DNA of 64,000 bases from Rhodospirillales bacterium (GCA_023898805.1 CP060260.1:62001-126000); one strand, 5' to 3'. Positions 45,162-54,956 are shown, counted from the stretch's first letter. Made by a program: numbers and translations. The notes: a model not told the origin generated them from the letters alone.

Positions 45162-46457
45162 ATGACCAAGACCTTCACCCTGACCGACGATCAGACCGGC
45201 AAGCAATACAAACTGCCCGTGGCGGAGGCGACGGTCGGGCCCGACGGCATCGACGTGCGCAAGCTTCTGGCCGAAAGCGGACATATCACCTTCGACCCCA
45301 GCTACAACTCCACCGGCTCGTGCAAATCCAAAATCACCTTCATTGACGGCGATGCGGGCAAGCTGATGCACCGCGGCTATTCGATCGAGGACCTGACTAC
45401 CAAATCGAATTTCATCGAGGTCGCCTACCTGTTGCTATACGGCGAGCTGCCGACCAAGGCGCAATACGCCGAATTCCGGCACCTCATCACCTATCACACC
45501 ATGGTCCATGAACAGGTGCATTTCTTCTTCCGCGGCTTCCGCCGCGATGCGCACCCGATGGCCGTGATGTGCGGCGTCGTCGGCGGTCTTTCGGCCTTTT
45601 ACCACGACTCCCTCAACATCAACGATCCACAGCATCGCGAAATTTCCATCCACCGCCTGATCGCCAAGATCCCGACGCTGGCGGCGATGACCTACAAATA
45701 CGCGATCGGCCAGCCCTTCATCTATCCGCGCAACGATCTGAGCTTTGTCGAGAACTTCCTGTACATGTGCTTCTCCGTCCCGGCCGAGCCGTACAAGGTC
45801 AACCCCGTGGTTGCCAAGGCGCTGGAAAAGATATTCATCCTGCACGCCGATCACGAACAGAACGCATCGACATCCACCGTCCGCCTGGCCGGTTCGACCG
45901 GCGCGAACCCGTTTGCCTGCATCGCATCGGGCATCACCTCGCTCTGGGGGCCGGCGCATGGCGGCGCCAATCAGGAAGTGCTGGAGATGCTGGCCGAGAT
46001 CAAGACTCGCGACCGCATTCCGGAATTCCTCGCCCGCGCCAAGGACAAAAACGACCCGTTCAAGCTGATGGGCTTTGGCCACCGCATCTACAAAAACTAC
46101 GACCCGCGCGCGGCGGTGCTCAAACACGACTGCCACGCCGTGCTGGAAGAACTGGGCGTCAAGGACGAACCGATGCTGGATCTGGCGATGGAGCTGGAAA
46201 AAATCGCCCTTTCCGACCCGTATTTCGTCGAACGCAAACTTTTCCCCAACGTCGATTTCTATTCCGGCATCATCCTCAAGGCGATGGGCTTCCCGACCAG
46301 CATGTTCACCGTGCTGTTCGCGCTGGCCCGCACCGTAGGCTGGCTCGCCCAATGGAAGGAAATGATCGAGGACCCGGAAATGCGCATCGGCCGCCCGCGC
46401 CAGCTTTATGTCGGCGCCGCGCCCCAGCCCTATACCGATATCGACGCCCGGAAATAA
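45162..46457 (+). CDS. gltA: Citrate synthase
   Basis: GltA condenses acetyl-CoA and oxaloacetate at the entry of the TCA cycle. The 431-residue type II enzyme has 'CKSKITFIDGDAGKLMHRGY', 'FILHADHEQNASTSTVRLAG' with the first catalytic His, 'LWGPAHGGANQEVLEML' with the second, 'GFGHRIYKNYDPRA' and the catalytic Asp in 'VDFYSGIIL'. ATG 45162 gives the usual N-terminus; the frame is open 84 bases further upstream. It stands alone, convergent with the next gene. Confidence 0.95.
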   Translation: MTKTFTLTDDQTGKQYKLPVAEATVGPDGIDVRKLLAESGHITFDPSYNSTGSCKSKITFIDGDAGKLMHRGYSIEDLTTKSNFIEVAYLLLYGELPTKAQYAEFRHLITYHTMVHEQVHFFFRGFRRDAHPMAVMCGVVGGLSAFYHDSLNINDPQHREISIHRLIAKIPTLAAMTYKYAIGQPFIYPRNDLSFVENFLYMCFSVPAEPYKVNPVVAKALEKIFILHADHEQNASTSTVRLAGSTGANPFACIASGITSLWGPAHGGANQEVLEMLAEIKTRDRIPEFLARAKDKNDPFKLMGFGHRIYKNYDPRAAVLKHDCHAVLEELGVKDEPMLDLAMELEKIALSDPYFVERKLFPNVDFYSGIILKAMGFPTSMFTVLFALARTVGWLAQWKEMIEDPEMRIGRPRQLYVGAAPQPYTDIDARK

Positions 46458-46463
46458 CGCGGA

Positions 46464-47033
46464 TCAGACCCGCAGGCCACGTTGCGCGCCGCGCCGCACA
46501 TCCGGGATATGCGCCCGCGCGATGCGGCCCGATGGCGTGGTATAACGCATATCGGGCACAGGCGGATTTTCCACGCTTTCGATCGGGTCGGTCTTGGTCC
46601 CGCCCATGATGCGGTTGACGGTGCGGTCGAACGCGCCGAAATTCAGCGCGCCGAAATGCGCCAGCACGGCCAGCGGCACGCCAATGACGCCCACGCCCAG
46701 CAACTTTGCGGTGCGCCAGCCCGCCTGATTGAAACAGGCCTTGATTTCCGGCGTTTCAGGCGCAAAGCTTTGCTCGCATTGCGCCACGTCGTGCTTGTAC
46801 TTTATCTCGGCCAGACGAACCGCCAGCTTGACGCCCTCGGCAATCAGACGCACGCAGGTTTCGTCACAACCTTCCTTGGCCTGAACATGGCTTTGCGTGA
46901 TCTGGTTTTGCGGCACGGCAGCGCCCGGATGCGGGCCGCTCTGCGCCAGCGCGTTGCCCGCGCCGCCGGCTGCCAACCCAAATACCAACCCCAAAGCGAC
47001 AGCGCCGGAAGCGCGTGGTTTCAATAGCGTCAT
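46464..47033 (-). CDS. Exported hypothetical protein, 189 aa
   Basis: A protein with a signal peptide (about 1-30, ending 'GNALAQS'). The mature part has four Cys residues, two in 'EGCDETCVRLI' and one each in 'VAQCEQSF' and 'KACFNQAG', suggesting disulfides. A hydrophobic segment (about 110-130, 'LLGVGVIGVPLAVLAHFGAL') could be a membrane anchor. The C-terminus is basic. The family is not recognised. The upstream 60 bases are very AT-rich and should hold its promoter. Confidence 0.65.
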   Translation of the reverse strand: MTLLKPRASGAVALGLVFGLAAGGAGNALAQSGPHPGAAVPQNQITQSHVQAKEGCDETCVRLIAEGVKLAVRLAEIKYKHDVAQCEQSFAPETPEIKACFNQAGWRTAKLLGVGVIGVPLAVLAHFGALNFGAFDRTVNRIMGGTKTDPIESVENPPVPDMRYTTPSGRIARAHIPDVRRGAQRGLRV

Positions 47034-47093
47034 GAAACAAGATTATTTAAAAACTAAAGCCAAAGTCAAAATTTTCCAAAATTAGACAATATA

Positions 47094-47627
47094 TCATGCC
47101 GCCGCGCCCACGACCCATTCCAGCAACCTTGGAAACGCGGAAAACCCGCTTTCGCCGTTCAGATGCCCGCCACCGGGAATAATTTCAATATGCCCGCCCA
47201 GCGCGTTATGCAGCTCGAACGCCTGCATCATCGGCACATACGGGTCGTTATCGCCATGAAAAATCGCGCTGCGCTCCATATTGGCGCGGATCTTGGTCCA
47301 ATCGAACGGATAATCGAAAAACGCGCGGTTAAGACGGTCGTATTCCGGCAAGCCCAAAACCCCCATGACCGGCGAAACGAACACCGATTGACGCACCGGC
47401 GCGGCCAGCCCCTCCAGCACGTGCAAAAGAAACGTCGCCCCGCAGCTATGCCCGATCAAAATGTCGTCAGGCCCAATAGCTGGTATCGCCGCCAGCCAGT
47501 TACGCGGGTCTTGCCCCTCTGGCGTCGGCAGACGCGGAACGACCACATCCGGCAACTGCGCCTTCAGCCATGGAAACCAGTTGCCTTCGGGCGATCCCAT
47601 GGTGCCGTGAAAGACGAGGACGCTCAT
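47094..47627 (-). CDS. RBBP9/YdeN-type serine hydrolase
   Basis: A 177-residue small alpha/beta hydrolase. Motifs: 'VLVFHGTMGSPEGNWFPWL' at the N-terminus, the nucleophile elbow 'LIGHSCGATFLLH', the acid in 'FHGDNDPYVPMMQ' and the catalytic His in 'PGGGHLNGESGF'. This is the layout of the RBBP9/YdeN family. Substrate unknown. Its ATG overlaps the lpxB stop (ATGA), so it is the last gene of the lipid A run. Confidence 0.85.
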   Translation of the reverse strand: MSVLVFHGTMGSPEGNWFPWLKAQLPDVVVPRLPTPEGQDPRNWLAAIPAIGPDDILIGHSCGATFLLHVLEGLAAPVRQSVFVSPVMGVLGLPEYDRLNRAFFDYPFDWTKIRANMERSAIFHGDNDPYVPMMQAFELHNALGGHIEIIPGGGHLNGESGFSAFPRLLEWVVGAAA

Positions 47628-48790
47628 AAATACCCCATCACGAAACTGGCCGCCTGTTCGGCGGGCGTGCCGCCGCCCTCGCCAAGCAGCATCCGGTAGG
47701 CGCGCGCGAAACCTTCGCGCTCGCGCTCTGCCACGCCGTTGCGGTTGATCAGCAAATCCAGCGCGGCCCCGGCCAGATTGCGGCCATTCGCGTCATTCTG
47801 CAGAAATTCCGGCACCACACGCTCGTTCAGCAGCAGATTGACCAGATGCATGTGCGGCACCTTGACCATGCGCTTCGCCAGCCAGAATGTCGGCGCCGAA
47901 AACCTGTAGGCCACGACATGCGGCACACCCAGCATCGCCAGCTCCAGCCCCACCGTACCCGAAGTGGCGATCGCCGCCTGCGAAAGCGCAAAGGCCTGAA
48001 ACCTGTCCTCGGAATCCACCGGGATGAAACGTTGGTCCGAACCGATAATGGCTTTAAGCCGCGCCCAAAGATGCGGCACGGTCGGCACCAGCACGGCCAG
48101 ATTGGGCCATTCGCGTAGGATGCGGTACGCGGCTTCGTAAATCGGCGGGCCAAGGCGATTGATCTCCCCCTCCCGGCTGCCGAACAGCAGCGACAAAATC
48201 GCGGGCGGATTGGTCAACGACAAATCGTATTTCTCGAAAAACGCCTCGCGACCTTCCGGCAAAAGCGTTTCATGCAGATTGACCGCCGGGTGCCCGACGA
48301 ACGCGGCACGCAGCCCGTGCGCGGTGAAATACGGCGGCTCGAACGGCAACAGGCACATCAGCCCGTCGAACAACTGCGCGACCTTGGCCGCGCGCTCGGG
48401 CTTCCAAGCCCAGACCTGCGGTGCGACATAATGGATGAATTTGGTGTTCGGGCATTTGTCCCGCAGCTTGCGCACCAATCGGAAACAGAATCCGGGACTG
48501 TCGATGGTCACGACGATCGCGGGCTGGCGCGCGACAATGTCCCGCGCGCATTGGGAAAGCCGCCCCAATATGCGCGGCAGGCGCGGCAATACCTCGGCCA
48601 GCCCCATTACCGAAAGATCGCGGATCGGAAACAGCGAGGGCACACCCGCCGCCGCCATCGCCGCGCCGCCCACCCCAGCAAAGCGCAAATTCCTGCCGCT
48701 GATATGGCGTATCGCCTGCACCAGCCGCGCGCCCAAAAGGTCGCCCGACATTTCACCCGCCACCAGATAGATCAACGCGTCGTCGTTCAT
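47624..48790 (-). CDS. lpxB: Lipid A disaccharide synthase
   Basis: LpxB (GT19) joins UDP-diacylglucosamine and lipid X to the tetraacyl disaccharide of lipid A at the inner membrane. The 388-residue protein has 'YLVAGEMSGDLLGARLVQAI', 'RFAGVGGAAMAAAGVPSLF', 'TIDSPGFCFRLVRKLRDK', 'HYVAPQVWAWKPERAAKVA' and 'ATSGTVGLELAMLGVPHVVA'. Its start overlaps the lpxI stop by ATGA. The C-terminal part is slightly divergent, with a last segment ending 'SFVMGYL'. Confidence 0.95.
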   Translation of the reverse strand: MNDDALIYLVAGEMSGDLLGARLVQAIRHISGRNLRFAGVGGAAMAAAGVPSLFPIRDLSVMGLAEVLPRLPRILGRLSQCARDIVARQPAIVVTIDSPGFCFRLVRKLRDKCPNTKFIHYVAPQVWAWKPERAAKVAQLFDGLMCLLPFEPPYFTAHGLRAAFVGHPAVNLHETLLPEGREAFFEKYDLSLTNPPAILSLLFGSREGEINRLGPPIYEAAYRILREWPNLAVLVPTVPHLWARLKAIIGSDQRFIPVDSEDRFQAFALSQAAIATSGTVGLELAMLGVPHVVAYRFSAPTFWLAKRMVKVPHMHLVNLLLNERVVPEFLQNDANGRNLAGAALDLLINRNGVAEREREGFARAYRMLLGEGGGTPAEQAASFVMGYL

Positions 48791-49614
48791 TGCACGCCTA
48801 TTAAAAACAACCTGGCGTCATCGGCAAGGGCGATGGTTTCCGCACGCTCGGCAATCAGCGTACCTCCGGCCTCGATCGCGATGCCCGCATACCCGGCGTC
48901 CCACGCGGCCCTGACCGTCGCGGGGCCGATACCCGGCAGGTCCAGCGCCCGGTCCTGTTGCGGCTTGGCCGCCTTGACCAGCACCGCTCCCGCTTGTGGG
49001 TGTGCCGTAATCATCGCATCCGTCCCGCGCGCATCCTCGCGCGCGATCACGTATCCGTCCGCCACGACCACGCCCTGCCCCGCATCCGCGACGCCAAGGG
49101 CGCGCGCCGCCTGCATGCCCAGCGCGATATCCGCCATCGCGCGCGCATCCGGCGCATGGCGTCCAAGAACGCCCGATGGCGCCAGCAACTCCGCCATCAG
49201 ATCCTGCGCCGCGACAAGGCGAAAGCCTTGATCCTCAAGGACGCGGCGCAACGCACGCAATAGCGCATCGTCCCCGCCGCGCAACAACGGCCCGATCAGC
49301 CGTGGTAAAAGCCTGAGCGTGGTGAAATCCGGGTATATCTGCCACCACCGGGGCCGCGTCATCCGCCCGATCAGCACCAGATCGCGGATGCCGCGCGCGC
49401 GCAGCACCGAAAACACCCGTCCCATCTGGCCGGGACGCACGTCGATATGGGAAAAACCTTCAAGCACGGGGTCGTCCGCATGCCCGCGCAGACGCGCCAC
49501 AAATACCTCGCCCCCGTTCGCCACAACATGCCGCGCGATCGTGGCGGGCAAGGTACCGCCCCCCGCCACCACGCACAAAGCCGCCTTGCGCGGGGCGGGC
49601 GCGGTATCGGTCAT
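48787..49614 (-). CDS. lpxI: UDP-2,3-diacylglucosamine diphosphatase LpxI
   Basis: LpxI cleaves UDP-diacylglucosamine to lipid X and UMP; it replaces LpxH in Alphaproteobacteria. The 275-residue protein has the family features 'CVVAGGGTLPATIARHVVANG', 'VFSVLRARGIRDLVLIGRMTRP', 'DDALLRALRRVLEDQGFR' and 'DLPGIGPATVRAAWDAGYAG'. It lies between lpxA and lpxB with ATGA overlaps on both sides, the expected pathway context. Confidence 0.93.
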   Translation of the reverse strand: MTDTAPAPRKAALCVVAGGGTLPATIARHVVANGGEVFVARLRGHADDPVLEGFSHIDVRPGQMGRVFSVLRARGIRDLVLIGRMTRPRWWQIYPDFTTLRLLPRLIGPLLRGGDDALLRALRRVLEDQGFRLVAAQDLMAELLAPSGVLGRHAPDARAMADIALGMQAARALGVADAGQGVVVADGYVIAREDARGTDAMITAHPQAGAVLVKAAKPQQDRALDLPGIGPATVRAAWDAGYAGIAIEAGGTLIAERAETIALADDARLFLIGVQ

Positions 49615-50408
49615 TTCTGCCGGGGTTGGGAAAGGGGACGGCTGTTTTTCTCAAGCGCGAACAAAAGCACGTCGGTGATCAGCGGCTGGCCGTGATAATC
49701 CGCGCGCACCTTTTCCAGCCTTTCGTGGAAGGTGCCGTCACCGTAAAACAGCTCGCGAAACGCCTTCATCAGCACGTTGATTTCCTCGCGCGGGAAACCC
49801 CGGCGCTCAAGCCCGACAAGGTTTAGCCCCGCCAGACGCGCCCGTTCTCCCATCACCAGCCCATAGGGAATAACGTCGTATTCGACGCCTGACATGCCGC
49901 CGACCATCGCATGCGCGCCGATGCGCACGAACTGGTGCACCGCCGAAAGCCCGCCCAGAATGGCGTGTTCGCCCACGCTGACATGCCCCGCCAGCGTCGC
50001 GTTGTTGGCCAGAATGACGTAATCCCCGATGATGCAGTCATGCGCGACGTGGCTGCCCACCATGAACAGGCAATGACTGCCGACGCGGGTGGCCATGCCC
50101 CCGCCCTCGGTGCCGGGATTCATGGTCACATGCTCGCGGATCGTGTTGGAATCGCCGATTTCAAGGCGTGAATCCTCGCCGTGGTATTTCAGGTCCTGCG
50201 GACGCGTGCCGATCACCGCAAAGGGATAAACGTGGTTCTTGGCCCCCATCGTCGTATGCCCGTCCACCACGACATGGGAATGCAGTACGCACCCGTCGCC
50301 GATGGTGACGTCGGGCCCGACCACGCAAAAAGGACCGATGGAAACATCCGCGCCGATCCGGGCCTTGGGATCGACGGCGGCAAGTGGGTGGATGGAAGCG
50401 TTGTTCAT
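49611..50408 (-). CDS. lpxA: UDP-N-acetylglucosamine acyltransferase
   Basis: LpxA transfers a 3-hydroxyacyl chain to UDP-GlcNAc, the first step of lipid A synthesis. The 265-residue protein is a left-handed beta helix made of hexapeptide repeats ('IHPLAAVDPKARIGADVSIG' onward). The catalytic His region is 'SHVAHDCIIGDYVILANNAT', and a C-terminal helical domain (about 195-265) completes it. It lies after fabZ with a 66-base gap and overlaps lpxI by ATGA. Confidence 0.96.
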   Translation of the reverse strand: MNNASIHPLAAVDPKARIGADVSIGPFCVVGPDVTIGDGCVLHSHVVVDGHTTMGAKNHVYPFAVIGTRPQDLKYHGEDSRLEIGDSNTIREHVTMNPGTEGGGMATRVGSHCLFMVGSHVAHDCIIGDYVILANNATLAGHVSVGEHAILGGLSAVHQFVRIGAHAMVGGMSGVEYDVIPYGLVMGERARLAGLNLVGLERRGFPREEINVLMKAFRELFYGDGTFHERLEKVRADYHGQPLITDVLLFALEKNSRPLSQPRQK

Positions 50409-50474
50409 GGTTCGACTCTAGGGGTTTGGGCGCAAAGCGCCATTCACGGCGGGTTTCAGGATATTACGAAGGGT

Positions 50475-50954
50475 CTAAACCGCGGCCTTTTCGCCGTTAC
50501 TTTCCATGATCATCGCGCTGAACGTCGCCTCGGCGCACACGACACCCTCTACCTTGGCCTCGCCGGTGAATTTCCAGACATTGCGCCGCGATTGCGCCAC
50601 CTTGACGTGGATGTGCAACGCATCGCCCGGCACGACGGGGCGGCGGAACCGCGCATCCTCGATCGACATGAAATAGACCAGCTTGCCGCGCGCCGCCTCG
50701 CCCAGCGTCCTGACCACCAGACATGCGGCGGTCTGGGCCATCGCCTCGACGATCAGCACGCCGGGCATGATCGCCCGGCTGGGGAAATGGCCCTGAAAAT
50801 GCGGCTCGTTATAGGTGACGTTCTTAAGGCCGATCGCCCATTCGTTGGCGGCATAATCAAGGATCCGGTCCACCAGAAGGATGGGGTATCGGTGCGGGAT
50901 CATGCCCATGACTTCATGGACGTCGATGACTGGATTTTTCTGAACTTCGCTCAT
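50475..50954 (-). CDS. fabZ: 3-hydroxyacyl-ACP dehydratase FabZ
   Basis: FabZ dehydrates 3-hydroxyacyl-ACP in fatty acid synthesis and competes with LpxA and LpxD for the same substrate. The 159-residue hotdog protein has 'MIPHRYPILLVDRIL', the active-site His in 'PHFQGHFPSRAIMPGVLIVE' and Glu within the same helix. It is placed between lpxD and lpxA, as in most Proteobacteria. Confidence 0.96.
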   Translation of the reverse strand: MSEVQKNPVIDVHEVMGMIPHRYPILLVDRILDYAANEWAIGLKNVTYNEPHFQGHFPSRAIMPGVLIVEAMAQTAACLVVRTLGEAARGKLVYFMSIEDARFRRPVVPGDALHIHVKVAQSRRNVWKFTGEAKVEGVVCAEATFSAMIMESNGEKAAV

Positions 50955-50975
50955 CCGTTCTCGGTACCCCCGGCA

Positions 50976-51935
50976 TCAGCCCTTTGACAAGAGTTTTTTC
51001 AAGCCCGCCTGCATCTTCCAATAGGCGCGGCGCGGCATCGCGGGAAAACCGACCCATTCCTCGCCCGCCGGCACATCCTTGGTCACACCGGCCTGCGCCG
51101 CCACCCGTGCGCCCTGCCCCACCCGCAAATGCCCGGCCATGCCCGACTGCCCGCCCATGACCACGAAATCCTCCAACACCGAACTGCCGGAAATGCCGGT
51201 TTGCGATACGATCACGCAGCCGCGCCCGATGCGGACGTTGTGGCCGATTTGCACCAGATTGTCGATTACCGTGCCCGCGCCGATCACGGTGTCGGGACCG
51301 GCCCCGCGGTCGATGGTGGTATTGGCGCCGATATTGACGAAATCACCGATGATCACGCGCCCAAGCTGCGGCACGGGCAAATGCCCCTGTGCGCCCAGCG
51401 CGAAGCCGAAACCATCCTGCCCGATCCGCGCGCCCGCGTGCACCCGCACCCGTTCCCCCAGAATACAATGACTCAAACTCGCCCCGGCGCCGATCCAGCA
51501 CCCGCGCCCCAGTTGCACACCCCGCCCGATGACCGCGCACGGCTCGACGATGCAGCCTGGACCGATTTCCGCGCTTGGGTCGATAGCCGCCTGCGGCGAA
51601 ATGCTGGCCGCGACGGGCCACGGATAAAACAGCGCCGCCGCCAACGCATAGGACCGGTACGGGTTTTTGCTGATCAGCACCCGCATCCCTTCGGGCGCCT
51701 CGGCCGCTACTTCGGCACTGACAATGCACGCCCCGGCGCGGCTGGCTCTGAAATCGTTGCGATATTTTGGATTATCCAGAAACGAAAGCTGCTCTGCCCC
51801 GGCCTCGATCAGCGGCGCGACATCCGCAATCATTTGCCCGCCCGCGGCGGGATCGGCCAAAACGCATTCGCTGGCCTCGGCGATCCGGGCCAGCGAATAA
51901 GGGCCTGTACGGTCGTGAAACCGTGTATCCGGCAT
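50976..51935 (-). CDS. lpxD: UDP-3-O-acylglucosamine N-acyltransferase
   Basis: LpxD adds the N-linked 3-hydroxyacyl chain in lipid A synthesis. The 319-residue protein has a UDP-binding N-terminal domain (about 1-105) followed by a left-handed beta helix ('IDPSAEIGPGCIVEPCAVIG' and later repeats). The catalytic His region is 'DNLVQIGHNVRIGRGCVIV', and the C-terminus is a helix ending 'LKKLLSKG'. It is slightly shorter than the usual 340 aa. It precedes fabZ by 21 bases. Confidence 0.94.
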   Translation of the reverse strand: MPDTRFHDRTGPYSLARIAEASECVLADPAAGGQMIADVAPLIEAGAEQLSFLDNPKYRNDFRASRAGACIVSAEVAAEAPEGMRVLISKNPYRSYALAAALFYPWPVAASISPQAAIDPSAEIGPGCIVEPCAVIGRGVQLGRGCWIGAGASLSHCILGERVRVHAGARIGQDGFGFALGAQGHLPVPQLGRVIIGDFVNIGANTTIDRGAGPDTVIGAGTVIDNLVQIGHNVRIGRGCVIVSQTGISGSSVLEDFVVMGGQSGMAGHLRVGQGARVAAQAGVTKDVPAGEEWVGFPAMPRRAYWKMQAGLKKLLSKG

Positions 51936-51952
51936 TGGGAACCCTTCCCTTA

Positions 51953-52513
51953 TTACTTGCCGACGTCGACGCTGACGGAAGGCAATTCCTCGTCGATGCG
52001 CTTAAGCACATCCGCCGTGATATCCATGGTTTTGGACACAATCACCACGTCGGTGCGTGAAAGCACGAGGTCGAGATTCTGCTTGTCCCCGATTTCAGCC
52101 ACGACCTTGACGATCTCGGCCCGCAGCTTGCCAATGGCGGTGCCCACAGCCTTGTCCAACTCGGCTTTTTTATCCTGGACTTTCTTCTGGCTGGCGGCGA
52201 CATCCTTCTGGAACGCCTCGGCCTTGGATTTGAATTCGTCTTCGCTCATCGACGCTTTTTTGTCCATGATGGCCTTTTCCTTGACGCGCAGGGCTTTTTC
52301 CTCTGCCCCGACCTCGGACTGGAAGGATTTGCGGACGCCATCAAGCTGGCTTTCGATGCTTTTCGCGGCCTTGGAGTCGCGCAAAAGCGACTGGATGTCC
52401 ACGACGGCGATCTTGGCGGGCTTGCCGGCCCCCGCGTCCTGGGCGCGGGCGGGAATCGCCGTCACGCACAGGGCAAACATCAACAGCGCCAGAACCTTGG
52501 CAAAACTACGCAT
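51953..52513 (-). CDS. skp: Periplasmic chaperone Skp/OmpH
   Basis: Skp holds unfolded outer-membrane proteins on their way to BamA. The 186-residue protein has a signal peptide (about 1-25, 'LLMFALCVTAIPARAQ') followed by 'KIAVVDIQSLLRDSKAAKSI'. A long charged coiled coil (about 60-150) rich in Lys, Glu and Ala forms the tentacle arms. It lies directly downstream of bamA, the standard place. Confidence 0.92.
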   Translation of the reverse strand: MRSFAKVLALLMFALCVTAIPARAQDAGAGKPAKIAVVDIQSLLRDSKAAKSIESQLDGVRKSFQSEVGAEEKALRVKEKAIMDKKASMSEDEFKSKAEAFQKDVAASQKKVQDKKAELDKAVGTAIGKLRAEIVKVVAEIGDKQNLDLVLSRTDVVIVSKTMDITADVLKRIDEELPSVSVDVGK

Positions 52514-52545
52514 GACTAACCTCGATTTCCTTTGGTTTGTATGTT

Positions 52546-54828
52546 TTAGAACCGGGTGCCGAAGCTAAACCGGAACTTTTCATTCTTATCGTAATTTTCT
52601 TTGACCACCGGGTTGGCAAAATCAAGGCGGATCAACCCAAAGGGCGAACGCCAGGATACGCCGACACCGGTCGATACCCTGACAGACTTGCTGTCAACAA
52701 TGCCGGCTCCGCTTTGGTCAAGCGACCACAACGACCCGAAATCCGAAAAAGCGTGACCTTGCACGCCCATCTCTTCGGGCAGGCCGATCGGGAACGCTGC
52801 CTCGACCGAACCGCGATAGAACAAATTACCGCCCAAAGCGTCACCCGTGGTCAAATCGCGCGGACCGATCCCCGATGCCTGGAACCCGCGTAACGTGTCG
52901 CCGCCGATGAAATAACGTTCGTTGATGCGCACGCCGCTGCCGCTCCAACCATGGATCGCGCCGCCCTCGCCCAAAATGCTGAGCACGCTGCTATGCGTGA
53001 CCGGGAAAAACACCTCGGCGCCGATTTTTCCGGATATGAACTTGGCGTCCCCGCCAAGCCCGGCACCCTCGGTTTCCAGCCAGCTGACCTGTCCCTTGGT
53101 CGGCCAAAGCGTGCTGTCGCGCGTGTCATAGGTCAAGCGTTGCGAAACCGCCGATGTCAGCCACGTGCCTTCCTGCTGCTTGATGTAAGCCGACGCGTCG
53201 GATTGCACGTTTTTGATATCGTTGTTTTCCAGCCGGTATTTGAGCGTCTGGCGCAAATGCTCCGAAAGCGGATAGCCAAGACGCAGCGCGCCACCCGTGC
53301 GCACCTGATCGAACGAACTTTCCGATTTCAAATTGCTGGTGGTGTGGAACGCATCCACGCCCGCGGATAAGTCGCGGTCGAGGAAATACGGCTCGGTGAA
53401 CGAGGTGTCGAATTCCGTATGCTTGGCTGAAACCGAAGCCGACAGGGCCACGTCCTGCCCGCGGCCCAAAAAGTTGCGTTCGCGAATCTGGAAGTCGGCC
53501 AAAGGCCCTTCCGAGGTCGAGAACCCGCCGCCCAGCGAAATCTCGCCGGTTGATTTTTCCTGCACGTCGACGTCGACGACGGTCTGATCTGGCGCAGACC
53601 CCGGCACCGGGCGCACCTTTACGGTGTCGAAGAAATCCAGATCTTTGAGATTCTGCTCCGCCTTCGCAATCTTGTCGCCGTTAAACGGGTCACCTTCGGC
53701 TAATGGGAAGGCGCGACGGACCACCTTGTCCTGTGTGCGCACATTGCCCTTGATGTCGATGCGTTCGACATACACCTTGGGCGTGCGCCCGACGCGGAAG
53801 GTCACGTCGACCGTATCGTTTTCGGGATGCCGCGCAACGTCCGGATCAACTCCGACAAAGGCGTACTGCATATCGCCCAACCGGGTGGTCATCGCGCTGA
53901 TGGTGTCGTCCATCGCCTGCGCGTCGTACCATTGTCCCGACTTGATCTCGATATCCTTGTCGAGGACTTTGGGATCGACGCCCGTCAGCCCCGAAGTATC
54001 GACATTGACTTTCCCGATCTTGTAACGCGGGCCCTCGTCGACCGTGAAGGTCAGGAAGAACGCGCTTTTATCCGGGGTCAGTTCGGCCACCGCCGACACC
54101 ACGCGAAAATCGATATAACCGTGTTTGAGATAAAACCGGCGCAACAATTCCTCGTCATACGCCATGCGGTCGGCGTCATAACGGTCGCTGGTCGAAAGGA
54201 AGCGGTACCAGCGGCTTTCCTTGGAGGCAACGGCCTCGCGCAGCGCATCGTCGGAATAAGCCTGATTGCCGACGAATTTAATCCCGCGGATTTCCGAAAC
54301 AGGGCCTTCGTTGATCTCGAACACCAGATTGACGCGGTTCTGGTCCAGACGGATGACCTTGGGTTCCACCGCGACCGAATAACGCCCCTGACGGCGATAC
54401 AATTCACGGATGCGGTCAACGTCGGACTGGACGGTCGTGCGCGCCAGCACATTGCGCGAGCGCGACGCGATTTCCGACATCAATTCCTCATCCTTGAGCT
54501 TTTCATTCCCCTCGAACGCGATCTGGTTGATCAGCGGATTTTCGACCACTGAAACGACCAGTACGCCGTTCCGGGGCTGGATGTTGACGTCGGCGAACAA
54601 ACCGGTGCCATACAGCGCTTTGGCGGAATCGGACAGCGCCTCTTGACTGTAGGTGTCGCCAGGCTTGACGGTCATGTAGGACAGGATGGTTTGCGGATCG
54701 ATGCGCTCCGCCCCCTCGATCTGGATGCGGGCGACATGCGCCTCCTGCGCCATCAGGGAAATCGGAGAAACGGTGACCGTCAGCACCAGCGCAAGGGCGG
54801 ACAGGGTATACCGGAAGCCTTTTTTCAT
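52546..54828 (-). CDS. bamA: Outer membrane protein assembly factor BamA
   Basis: BamA inserts beta-barrel proteins into the outer membrane. The 760-residue protein has a signal peptide (about 1-28) and five POTRA domains (about 30-420; first one 'HVARIQIEGAERIDPQTILS'). A 16-strand barrel follows, with the lid-loop signature 'FIGGDTLRGFQASGIGPRD' (VRGF/LRGF type), ending in a C-terminal Phe ('FSFGTRF'). ATG 54828 starts a normal signal peptide; the frame opens 90 bases earlier. Confidence 0.96.
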   Translation of the reverse strand: MKKGFRYTLSALALVLTVTVSPISLMAQEAHVARIQIEGAERIDPQTILSYMTVKPGDTYSQEALSDSAKALYGTGLFADVNIQPRNGVLVVSVVENPLINQIAFEGNEKLKDEELMSEIASRSRNVLARTTVQSDVDRIRELYRRQGRYSVAVEPKVIRLDQNRVNLVFEINEGPVSEIRGIKFVGNQAYSDDALREAVASKESRWYRFLSTSDRYDADRMAYDEELLRRFYLKHGYIDFRVVSAVAELTPDKSAFFLTFTVDEGPRYKIGKVNVDTSGLTGVDPKVLDKDIEIKSGQWYDAQAMDDTISAMTTRLGDMQYAFVGVDPDVARHPENDTVDVTFRVGRTPKVYVERIDIKGNVRTQDKVVRRAFPLAEGDPFNGDKIAKAEQNLKDLDFFDTVKVRPVPGSAPDQTVVDVDVQEKSTGEISLGGGFSTSEGPLADFQIRERNFLGRGQDVALSASVSAKHTEFDTSFTEPYFLDRDLSAGVDAFHTTSNLKSESSFDQVRTGGALRLGYPLSEHLRQTLKYRLENNDIKNVQSDASAYIKQQEGTWLTSAVSQRLTYDTRDSTLWPTKGQVSWLETEGAGLGGDAKFISGKIGAEVFFPVTHSSVLSILGEGGAIHGWSGSGVRINERYFIGGDTLRGFQASGIGPRDLTTGDALGGNLFYRGSVEAAFPIGLPEEMGVQGHAFSDFGSLWSLDQSGAGIVDSKSVRVSTGVGVSWRSPFGLIRLDFANPVVKENYDKNEKFRFSFGTRF

Positions 54829-54956
54829 ATTCAGCACTTTCGTCGATACGGCCACACTAGCCATTGGAATCAATCCCATCAAGGCTATGCAGGAACCCGC
54901 AAAAACACAATGGGGCAAAAGCCGGAATTCCGGCCTTTATACACGGATTTTATGAC

